A stretch of DNA of 64,000 nt from Nephrocerus scutellatus (lineage: Eukaryota > Arthropoda > Insecta > Diptera > Pipunculidae). The notes beneath the pieces are model-generated. The model worked only from the letters and a program-made list of their open reading frames with translations, was not told where the DNA came from and did no database searches. A program made the position numbers and the translations under genes. The stretch is taken from the NCBI GenBank assembly GCA_947095585.1, contig OX352762.1:49151540-49215539 (forward strand). Reading direction: 5' to 3'. Shown piece by piece: positions 9,300 through 19,811 of the stretch. The stretch's first letter is position 1; each line of letters starts with the position of its first letter.

Positions 9300-12200
9300 T
9301 GATGAGATAATAGTGTCGATGTTATGGTTTTCGTGGTCGCTGAGTTGAATGGTGATGGTAAGACAGCTCTATGGGGATGGGGTCGATAACTGAGGGGGGG
9401 AGACCGATATTAATGTTGATTCTATGGTTTTCGGTGCCACTAAGTTGAATAGTGATGGTAAGACAACTTTACAGGGATGGTGTCGATAACTGAAGGGGAT
9501 GGGGTGACCGATATTAGGGTCGAATCTATGGTTTTCGTGGTCGCTGAGTTGAATGCTGATGGTAAGACAGCCCTAGGGGGATGGGGTCGATAACTGTGGG
9601 GGGGGGTGACCGATATTAGTGTTGATTCTATTGTTTGCGTGGTCGCTGATTTGAATGGTAATGGTAAGACAGCCCTATAGGGATGGGGTCAATACCTGAG
9701 GGGGTGGGGTGACCGATATTAGTGTTGATTCTATTGTTTGCGTGGTCGCTGATTTGAATGGTAATGGTAAGACAGCCCTAGAGGGATGGGGTCAATACCT
9801 GAGGGGGTGGGGTGACCGATATTAGTGTTTTTCTATGGTTTTCGGTGTCGCTGAGTTGAATGGTGATCGTAAGACAGCTCTAGGGGGATGGGGTCGATAA
9901 CTGAGTGGTGGGTGGGTGACTGATATTAGTATCGATTTTATGGTTTTCGTAGTCGCTGAGTTGAATGGTGATGGTAAGACAGCTCTAGACGGATGGGATC
10001 GATAAATGTTGGGGGGGCCGATATTAGTGTTGATTCTATGGTTTTCGGTGTCACTGAGTTGAATGGTGATGGTAAGACAGCTCTAGAGGGATGGGGTCGA
10101 CAACTGAGGGGGGGGGGTGACCGATATAAGTGTTGATTCTATGGTTTTCGTGGTCGCTGATTTGAATGGTAATGGTAAGACAGCCCTAGAGGGATGGGGT
10201 CGACAACTGAGGGGGGGGTGACTGATATAAGTGTTGATTCTATGGTTTTCGTGGTCGCTGATTTTAATGGTAATGGTAAGACAGCTCTAGAGGGATGGGA
10301 TCTATAACTCAGGTGGGGTGGGGTGTCTGATATTAGTGTTGATTCTATTGTTTTCGTGGTCACTGAGTTGAATGCTGATGGTAAAACAGCTCTAGGGGGA
10401 TGGGGTCGATAACTGATGGGGGGGTGACCGATATTAGTGTTGATTCAATAGTTTTGTGGATGCTGAGTTGAAAGCTAATGGTAAGGCAGCTCTAGGGGGA
10501 TGGGGTCGATAACTGAGGTAGGGGGGGTGACCGATATTAGTGCTGATTTTATGGTTTTCGTGGTCGCTGAGTTAAATGGTGATGGTAAGACAGCTCTAGA
10601 GGGATTGGGTCGATAACTGTGGGGGGGGGGGGTGACCGATATTAGTGTTGATTCTATTGTTTGCGTGGTCGCTGATTTGAATGGTAATGGTAAGACAGCC
10701 CTAGAGGGATGGGGTCAATACCTGAGGGGGTGGGGTGACCGATATTAGTGTTGATTCTATTGTTTGCGTGGTCGCTGATTTGAATGGTAATGGTAAGACA
10801 GCCCTAGAGGGATGGGGTCAATACCTGAGGGGGTGGGGTGACCGATATTAGTGTTTTTCTATGGTTTTCGGTGTCGCTGAGTTGAATGGTGATCGTAAGA
10901 CAGCTCTAGGGGGATGGGGTCGATAACTGAGTGGTGGGTGGGTGACTGATATTAGTATCGATTTTATGGTTTTCGTAGTCGCTGAGTTGAATGGTGATGG
11001 TAAGACAGCTCTAGACGGATGGGATCGATAAATGTTGGGGGGGCCGATATTAGTGTTGATTCTATGGTTTTCGGTGTCACTGAGTTGAATGGTGATGGTA
11101 AGACAGCTCTAGAGGGATGGGGTCGACAACTGAGGGGGGGGGGTGACCGATATAAGTGTTGATTCTATGGTTTTCGTGGTCGCTGATTTGAATGGTAATG
11201 GTAAGACAGCCCTAGAGGGATGGGGTCGACAACTGAGGGGGGGGGTGACTGATATAAGTGTTGATTCTATGGTTTTCGTGGTCGCTGATTTTAATGGTAA
11301 TGGTAAGACAGCTCTAGAGGGATGGGATCTATAACTCAGGTGGGGTGGGGTGTCTGATATTAGTGTTGATTCTATTGTTTTCGTGGTCACTGAGTTGAAT
11401 GCTGATGGTAAAACAGCTCTAGGGGGATGGGGTCGATAACTGATGGGGGGGTGACCGATATTAGTGTTGATTCAATAGTTTTGTGGATGCTGAGTTGAAA
11501 GCTAATGGTAAGGCAGCTCTAGGGGGATGGGGTCGATAACTGAGGTAGGGGGGGTGACCGATATTAGTGTTGATCCTATGGTTTTCGTGGTCGCTGAGTT
11601 GAATGCTGATGGTAAGACAGCTCTAGGGGGATGGGGTCGATAACTGAGTGGTGGGTGGGTGACTGATATTAGTATCGATTTTATGGTTTTCGTAGTCGCT
11701 GAGTTGAATGGTGATGGTAAGACAGCTCTAGACGGATGGGATCGATAAATGTTGGGGGGGCCGATATTAGTGTTGATTCTATGGTTTTCGGTGTCACTGA
11801 GTTGAATGGTGATGGTAAGACAGCTCTAGAGGGATGGGGTCGACAACTGAGGGGGGGGGGGTGACCGATATAAGTGTTGATTCTATGGTTTTCGTGGTCG
11901 CTGATTTTAATGGTAATGGTAAGACAGCTCTAGAGGGATGGGGTCTATAACTCAGGGGGGAGTGTCCGATATTAGTGTTGATTTTATAGTTTTGTGGTCG
12001 CTGAGTTGAATGCTAATGGTAAGGCAGCTCTAGGGGGATGGGGTCGATAACTGAGGTAGGGGGGGTGACCGATATTAGTGTCGATTTTATGGTTTTCGTG
12101 GTCGCTGAGTTGAATGGTGATGGTAAGACTGCTCTAGACGGATGGGGTCGATAACTGTGTGGGTGACCGATATTAGTGTTGATTCTATAGTTTTGTGGTC

Positions 12201-15200
12201 GCTGAGTTCAATGCTAATGGTAAGGCAGCTCTAGGGGGATGGGGTCGATAACTGTGGTAGGGGGGGTGACCGATATTAGTGTCGATTTTATGGTTTTCGT
12301 GGTCGCTGAGTTAAATGGTGATGGTAAGACTGCTCTAGACGGATGGGGTCGATAACTGTGTGGGTGGGGGGGGGGGGTAACTGATTTTATTGTTGATTCT
12401 ATGGTTTTCGGTGTCACTGAGTTGAATGGTGATGGTAAGACAGCTCTACAGGGATGGGGTCGATAACTGAGAGGGAGAGACCGATATTAGTGTTGATTCT
12501 ATGGTTTTCGGTGTCACTGAGTTGAATGGTGATGTTAAGAAAGCTCTACAGTGATGCGGTCGATAACTGTGGGGTTTGGGGTGATCGATATTAGTGTCGA
12601 TTTTATGTTTTTCGTGGTCGCTGTGTTGAATGGTGATCGTAAGACAGCTCTAGAGGGATGGGGTCGACAACTGTGGGGGGGGTGACTGATGTAAGTGTTG
12701 ATTATATGGTTTTCGTGGTCGCTGATTTTAATGGTAATGGTAAGACAGCTCTAGAGGGATGGGGTCTATAACTCAGGGAGGGGGGTGTCTGATATTAGTG
12801 TTGATTCTATTGTTTTCGTGGTCGCTGAGTTGAATGCTGATGGTAAGACAGCTCTAGGGAGATGGGGTCGATAACTGATGGGGGGTGACCGATATTAGTG
12901 TTGATTCTATAGTTTTGTGGTTGCTGAGTTGAATGCTAATGGTAAGGCAGCTCTAGGGGGATGGGGTCGATAACTGAGGTAGGGGGGGTGACCGATATTA
13001 GTGTTGATCCTATGGTTTTCGTGGTCGCTGAGTTGAATGCTGATGGTAAGACAGCTCTAGGGGGATGGGGTCGATAACTGAGTGGTGGGTGGGTGACCGA
13101 TATTAGTATCGATTTTATGGTTTTCGTAGTCGCTGAGTTGAATGGTGATGGTAAGACAGCTCTAGACGGATGGGATCCATAACTGTTGGGGGGGGCGATA
13201 TTAGTGTTGATTCTATGGTTTTCGGTGTCACTGAGTTGAATGGTGATGGTAAGACAGCTCTAGAGGGATGGGGTCGATAACTGATGGATGGGGGGTGACC
13301 GATATTAGTGTCGATTTTATGGTTTTCGTGGTAGCTGAGTTGAATGCTGATGGTAAGACAGCTCTAGAGGGATGAGGTCAATAACTGAGGGGGTGGGGTG
13401 ACCGATATTAGTGTTGTTCTATTGTTTTCGGTGTCGCTGAGTTGAATGGTGATGGTAAGACAGCTCTACAGGGATGGCGTTGATAACTGAGGGGGGAGAC
13501 CGATATAAGTGTGGATTCTATGGTTTTCGGTGTCACTGAGTTGAGTGGTGATGGTAAGACAGCTCTAGGTGGATGGGGTCGATAACTGATGGATGGGGGG
13601 TGACCGATATTAGTGTCGATTTTAAGGTTTTCGTGGTAGCTGAGTTGAATGCTGATGGTAAGACAGCTCTAGAGGGATGAGGTCAATAACTGAGGGGGTG
13701 GGGTGACCGATATTAGTGTTGTTCTATGGTTTTCGGTGTCGCTGAGTTGAATGGTGATGGTAAGACAGCTCTACAGGGATGGCGTTGATAACTGAGGGGG
13801 GAGACCGATATTAGTGTTGATTCTATAGTTTTCGTGGTAGCTGAGTTGAATGCTGATGGTAAGACAGCTCTAGGGGGATGGGGTCGATAACTGAGGGAGG
13901 GGGGGGTGACCGATATTAGTGTCGATTTTATGGTTTTCGTGGTCGCTGAGTTAAATGGTGATGGTAAGACTCCTCTAGATGGATGGGGTCGATAACTGTG
14001 TGGGTGGGTGGGGGGTGGGTGTTTGATATTAGTGTTGATTCTATGGTTTTCGGTGTCACTGAGTTGAATGGTGATGGTAAGACAGCTCTACAGGGATGTT
14101 GTCGATAACTGAGGGGGACGGGGTGATCGATATTAGTGTCGATTTTATGGTTTTCGTGGTCGCTGAGTTGAATAGTGATGGTAAGACAGCTCTAGAGAGA
14201 TGGGGTCAATAACTGAGTGGGTGGGGTGGCCGGTATTAGTGTTGATTCTATGGTTTTCGGTGTCTTTGAGTTGAATGGTGATGGTAAGACAGCTCTCCAG
14301 GGATGGGGTGACCGATATTAGTGTTGATCCTATGGTTTTCGTGGTCGCTGAGTTGAATGCTGATGGTAAGACAGCTCTAGGTGGATGGGGTCGATAACTG
14401 AGTGGTGGTTTGGGTGACAGATATTAGTGTCGATTTTATGGTTTTCGTAGTCGCTGAGTTGAATGGTGATGGTAAGACAGCTCTAGACGGATGGGGTCGA
14501 TAACTGTTGGGGGGGCGATATTAGTGTTGATTCTATTGTTTTCGTGGTCGCTGAGTTGAATGCTGATGGCAAGACAGCACTAGGGGGATGGGGTCGATAA
14601 CTTATGGGGGGGTGACCGATATTAGTGTTGATTCTATAGTTTTGTGGTCGCTGACTTGAATGCTAATGGTAAGGCAGCTCTAGGGGGATGGGGTCGATAA
14701 CTGTGGTAGGGGGGGTGACCGATATTAGTGTTGATCCTATGGTTTTCATGGTCGCTGAGTTGAATGCTGATGGTAAGATAGCTCTAGGGGGGTGGGATCG
14801 ATAACTGAGTGGTGGGTGGGTGACCGATTTTAGTGTCGATCTTATGGTTTTCGTAGTCGCTGAGTTTAATGGTGATGGTAAGACAGCTCTAGACGGATGG
14901 GATGGGGTCGATTTCTGAGGGAGGGGGGTGACCGATATTACTGTAGATTTTAGGGGTTTCGTGGTCGCTGAGTTGAATGGTAATGGTAAGACAGCTCTAG
15001 ACGGATGGGGTCGATAACTGTGTGGGTGGGGGTGGGGTGACCGATATTAGTGTCGATTTTATGGTTCTCGGTGTCACTGAGTTGAATGGTGATGGTAAGA
15101 CAGCTCTAGAGGGATGGGGTCTATAACTGTGGTGGGTGGGGGGTGACCGATATTAGTGTCGATTTTATGGTTTTCGTGGTCGCTGATTTGAATGGTGATG

Positions 15201-16085
15201 GTAAGACAGCTCTAGAGGGATGTGGTTAATAACTGTGGGGTGGGAGGGAGGTGACCGATATTAGTGTCGATTCTATGGTTTTCGGTGTCACTGAGTTGAA
15301 TGGTGATGGTAAGACAGCTCTAGAGGGTAGGGGTCGATAACTGAGGGGGGAGGTGACCGATATTAGTGTTGATTCTATAGTTTTTCCGGTGGCCGGTATT
15401 AGTGTTGATTCTATGGTTTTCGGTGTCTTTGAGTTGAATGGTGATGGTAAGACAGCTCTCCAGGGATGGGGTGACCGATATTAGTGTTGATCCTATGGTT
15501 TTCGTGGTCGCTGAGTTGAATGCTGATGGTAAGACAGCTCTAGGTGGATGGGGTCGATAACTGAGTGGGTTGGGTGACAGATATTAGTGTCGATTTTATG
15601 GTTTTCGTAGTCGCTGAGTTGAATGGTGATGGTAAGACAGCTCTAGATGGATGGGATCGATAACTGTTGGGGGGGGCCGATATTAGTGTTGATTCTATTG
15701 TTTTCGTGGTCGCTAAAATGAATGCTGATGGCAAGACAGCTCTAGGGGGATGGGGTCGATAACTTATGTGGGGGTGACCGATATTAGTGTTGATTCTATA
15801 GTTTTGTGGTCGCTGAGTTGAATGCTAATGGTAAGGCAGCTCTAGGGGGATGGGGTCGATAACTGAGGTAGGGGCGGTGACCGATATTAGTGTTGATCCT
15901 ATTGTTTTCGTGGTCGCTGAGTTGAATGCTGATGGTAAGACAGCTCTAGGGGGATGGGGTCGATAACTGTGTGGGTGGGGGGGGGGGTGACCGATATTAG
16001 TTTTGATTCTATGGTTTTCGGTGTAACTGAGTTGAATGCTGATGGTAAGACAGCTCTACAGGGATGTGGTCGATAACTGAGGGGG
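9300..16085 (+). repeat. Expanded ~105-bp minisatellite array, roughly 65 units
   Basis: Same unit family as 5480-6600, here stretched over 6.8 kb. Units differ by point changes, the length of the G-run and occasional truncations (for example near 14290 and 15380 where parts of units are missing). Several unit variants recur in blocks, showing amplification of multi-unit segments. All short frames within (such as 10139-10363 and 11109-11390 on the minus strand) encode the same TTKTIESTLIS-type string in shifted copies and are not genes. Confidence 0.96.
9611..11566 (+). repeat. Higher-order repeat inside the minisatellite, period 1,026 bp
   Basis: The segment starting CGATATTAGTGTTGATTC at 9611 recurs at 10637 with the same order of rare variants (TATTGTTTGCG twice, GTGTTTTTCTATGG, GATAAATGTTGGGGGG, GTGGATGCTGAG), a 1,026-bp shift covering about ten units. 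I see very few differences (for example CCCTATAGGG against CCCTAGAGGG). A partial third copy of its middle follows from about 11640. Confidence 0.85.
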
Positions 16086-16354
16086 TTGGGGTGATCGAAA
16101 TTGCAATCTCTTAAATTTCAAAGGTAGATCCGTCGAAATGAGATCCGTTGAAATGAGTGGGATAAAAACTGTTTCACACTGTCCCTTTTCTGTGGTGATG
16201 GTAAGACAGCTCTACAGGGATGTGGTCGATAACTGAGGGGGTTGGAGTGATCGAAATTGCAATCTCTTAAATTTCAAAGGTAGATCCGTCGAAATGAGAT
16301 CCGTCGAAATGAGTGGGATAAAAACTGTTTCACACTGTCCCTTTTCTGTGAAGA
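16041..16354 (+). repeat. 157-bp local tandem duplication at the minisatellite/helicase junction
   Basis: GATGGTAAGACAGC at 16041 recurs at 16198, and both copies run from minisatellite into inverted helicase sequence ending at TTTTCTGTG. One minisatellite-to-helicase junction has been duplicated as a unit. Confidence 0.85.
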
Positions 16355-16815
16355 TAGTCGCTTCAATTATATTTCCCAGCATCTCTTGTGCCGTTGCAAA
16401 GTTTTGGCGAATAATTGGAGATCAAACTGTAAGACGATGTGGTGGCAGTCCAGCCGAACTAAGTGAGTGAGGAACTCAGTTAGATAATTAACTTTCTCAT
16501 CAGTATCTACAAAGGTATCGATACACTTATATTCAGTGACTACGCCTATTAACATGGCATGTATTTGATTGTTTATTTCGTGGTTGTCTCCATTTTTAGT
16601 AGGAAGAATGGCCCCTTATCGCAACCGGTTCAAAATGTTGTAGTTTAAAAAAAAGCCGGATAAATAGAATTTATTAGTTCAGCGGCAGATTTCAAAAATC
16701 GATGTCAATTTAACATATCCATAAAACATGGCTACTAATCTACTTTTTCCAATTTGAAGTAGGGGCGACAATGTCCTCATACACAAATTCGTCGCCAAAT
16801 GGTCACCGAGTACGT
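16090..16815 (-). pseudogene. Inverted Helitron helicase C-terminal remnant
   Basis: Reverse complement of about 6605-7160. The minus frame 16555-16367 begins MLIGVVTEYKCIDTFVDTDE and continues VNYLTEFLT. In shifted frames it retains SSAGLPPHRL, a conserved helicase block missing from the plus copy at 6950. Only one 15-bp CTCATTTCGACGGAT-type duplication is present, against three in the other copy. It is flanked on both sides by plus-oriented minisatellite, so this segment alone is inverted relative to its surroundings. Confidence 0.8.
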
Positions 16816-17068
16816 TGATCCTATGTTTTTCGTGGTCGCTGAGTTGAATGCTGATGGTAAGGCAGCTCTAGGGGGATGGGATCGATAACTGAGTGGTGGG
16901 TGGGTGACCGATTTTAGTGTCGATCTTATGGTTTTCGTAGTCGCTGAGTTTAATGGTGATGGTAAGACAGCTCTAGACGGATGGGATGGGGTCGATTACT
17001 GAGGGAGGGGGGTGACCGATATTAGTGTAGATTTTAGGGGTTTCGTGGTCGCGGAGTTGAATGGTAAT

Positions 17069-17103
17069 GGTTGAATGGTGTCTTACCATCACCATTCAAC
17101 TCA
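17069..17103. repeat. Fold-back junction between opposed minisatellite arrays
   Basis: TTGAATGGTG, spacer TCTTACCAT and CACCATTCAA form an inverted repeat exactly where minisatellite orientation switches from plus to minus. Such a point is expected from template switching or joining of two sister ends. Confidence 0.85.
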
Positions 17104-17900
17104 GCGACCACGAAAACCATAAAATCGACACTATTATCTGTCACCCCACCCCCCTCAGTTATGACCCCATCCCTGTAGAGCTGTCTTACCAACACCATTC
17201 AACTCAGTAACACCGAAAACCATAGAAGCAACACTAATATCGGTCACCCCCCCACTCAGTTATTGACCCAATCCCGCTAGAGCTGTCTTAGCATCAGCAT
17301 TCAACTCAGCGACCACGAAAACTATAGAATCAACACTAATATCGGTCACCTCCCACCCCACAGTTATTAACCACATCCCTCTAGAGCTGTCTTACCATCA
17401 CCATTCAAATCAGCGACCACGAAAACCATAAAATCGACACTAATATCGGTCACCCCACCCCCACCCACACAGTTATCGACCCCATCCGTCTAGAGCTGTC
17501 TTACCATCACCATTCAACTCAGCGACCACGAAAACCCTAAAATCTACACTAATATCGGTCACCCCCCTCCCTCAGTAATCGACCCCATCCCCCTAGAGCT
17601 GTCTTACCATCAGCATTCAACTCAGCGACCACGAAAACTATAGAATCAACACTAATATCGGTCTCCCCGATCCCCCGGTCCACGAAAACCATAAAATCGA
17701 TACTAATATCGGTCAGCCCATCCCCCTCAGTTATCGACCCCATCCCTGTAGAGCTGTCTTACCATCACCATTCAACTCAGTGACAACGAAAACCATAGAA
17801 TCAACACTAATATCGGTCACCCCCCCCCCCCCCTCAGTTATTCACCCCATCCCCATTGAGCTGTCTTAACATCACCATTCAACTCAGAATATAACTCACC
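17085..17900 (-). repeat. Minisatellite array, inverted, about 8 units
   Basis: Same ~105-bp unit as elsewhere, here read on the minus strand (TCAACTCAGCGACCACGAAAA, AATATCGGTCACC). It leads into the inverted single-copy Helitron stretch at 17900-18090. Confidence 0.94.
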
Positions 17901-18095
17901 CATAGGAGTGCACTACCAGCACTATTTATCTCGGCGATACCGAAAACGGTGGGTCCGACACTTAAATCACCTGCCACGCCTCCCCCAGCCAAAAAATGTG
18001 CTACCCCTATATTTGATTCCACATAGTAACTAATATGTATACCAAGTTTGGTTGAAATTGTTCAAGGCATTCCAGAGCTAGTTAGGCACAAACAC

Positions 18096-19356
18096 ACAAA
18101 TATACAAATATACAAATATACAAATATACAAATATACAAATATACAAATATACAAATATACAAATATACAAATATACAAATATACAAATATACAAATATA
18201 CAAATATACAAATATACAAATATACAAATATACAAATATACAAATATACAAATATACAAATATACAAATATACAAATATACAAATATACAAATATACAAT
18301 GATACAAATATACAAATATACAAATATACAAATATACAAATATACAAATATAAAAATATACAAATATACAAATATACAAATATACAAATATACAAATATA
18401 CAAATATACAAATATACAAATATACAAATATACAAATATACAAATATACAAATATACAAATATACAAATATACAAATATACAAATATACAAATATACAAA
18501 TATACAAATATACAAATATACAAATATACAAATATACAAATATACAAATATACAAATATACAAATATACAAATATACAAATATACAAATATACAAATATA
18601 CAAATATACAAATATACAAATATACAAATATACAAATATACAAATATACAAATATACAAATATACAAATATACAAATATACAAATATACAAATATACAAA
18701 TATACAAATATACAAATATACAAATATACAAATATACAAATATACAAATATACAAATATACAAATATACAAATATACAAATATACAAATATACAAATATA
18801 CAAATATACAAATATACAAATATACAAATATACAAATATACAAATATACAAATATACAAATATACAAATACACAAATATACAAATATACAAATATACAAA
18901 TATACAAATATACAAATATACAAATATACAAATATACAAATATACAAATATACAAATATACAAATATACAAATATACAAATATACAAATATACAAATATA
19001 CAAATATACAAATATACAAATATACAAATATACAAATATACAAATATACAAATATACAAATATACAAATATACAAATATACAAATATACAAATATACAAA
19101 TATACAAATATACAAATATAAAAATATACAAATATACAAATATACAAATATACAAATATACAAATATACAAATATACAAATATACAAATATACAAATATA
19201 CAAATATACAAATATACAAATATTCAAATATACAAATATACAAATATACAAATATACAAATATACAAATATACAAATATACAAATAAACAAATATACAAA
19301 TATACAAATATACAAATATACAAATATACAAATATACAAATATACAAATATACAAA
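18096..19356 (-). repeat. 8-bp satellite array, inverted, about 157 copies
   Basis: (AAATATAC)n on the plus strand, the complement of the array at 2846, in matching order relative to the Helitron 5' end. It has more variants than the first array (for example near 18300, 18353, 18870, 19120, 19223 and 19286). It is cut by the gypsy insertion and resumes at 24605. Frames on both strands stay open throughout and are not genes. Confidence 0.96.
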
Positions 19357-19664
19357 TGTGACGTGTTCCCTGCATTATTTCATTGATATTAATGTTCAAC
19401 ATGCTATCTCTTTCCTTCATCAATCTTATTCATTATTTGTCTTGATATATATATTTTCAATAAAACGAATAACTCTGAGAAGAGAGTTCAGTTGATTTGT
19501 GACTGACAACCAAAACAGACGTGGAAGATAAAACGTTCGTTAACTTTGCTTAAAGAGTATTCTTTGTTTGTTTGAATAGTTATCCTGACTATTACTGGAA
19601 AATAAAACGTTAATTAATTTTGGTTAAACAGTATTCTTTATTTATTTGGATAGTTATCCTGACA
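19357..19664 (+). repeat. 5' LTR of the SAP-gypsy element
   Basis: Starts TGTGACGTGTTCCCTGC and ends TAGTTATCCTGACA. A CAATAAAACG signal near 19457 may direct polyadenylation in the other LTR. The sequence after the LTR (ATTATTCACAAGTGGGATTT) should hold the primer binding site, but I cannot match it to a tRNA with confidence. Confidence 0.95.
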
Positions 19665-19698
19665 ATTATTCACAAGTGGGATTTACTCGTGACCTCAA

Positions 19699-19795
19699 AA
19701 CGAAATAAACGAAAATAAAAACGAAATAAACGAAAATCAAAACGAAATAAAGGAAAATCAAAACGTATTTCGTTAACGAAATAAACGAAAATAAT
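19699..19795 (+). repeat. Leader repeat, ~16-18-bp unit
   Basis: AACGAAATAAACGAAAAT(A/C)A recurs four to five times, once containing the palindrome CGTATTTCGTTAACGAAAT. It lies in the 5' leader between LTR and the Gag start. The function is unknown; packaging or translation roles would be guesses. Confidence 0.85.
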
Positions 19796-19811
19796 AATAA
19801 ATATAAATGAA

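Noticed and set aside
10139..12417. Minus-strand frames with TTKTIESTLIS repeats
   Set aside because: Translation of the minisatellite; the same words occur in all copies and frames end at the next unit with a different length.
9300..16085. CRISPR-like look of regularly spaced repeats
   Set aside because: Whole ~105-bp units repeat, with no short conserved repeat and unique spacers, and the genome is eukaryotic.
18048..19495. Long frames on both strands (up to 453 residues) in the inverted octamer array
   Set aside because: Same artefact; frames enter and leave the array at random flanking codons.
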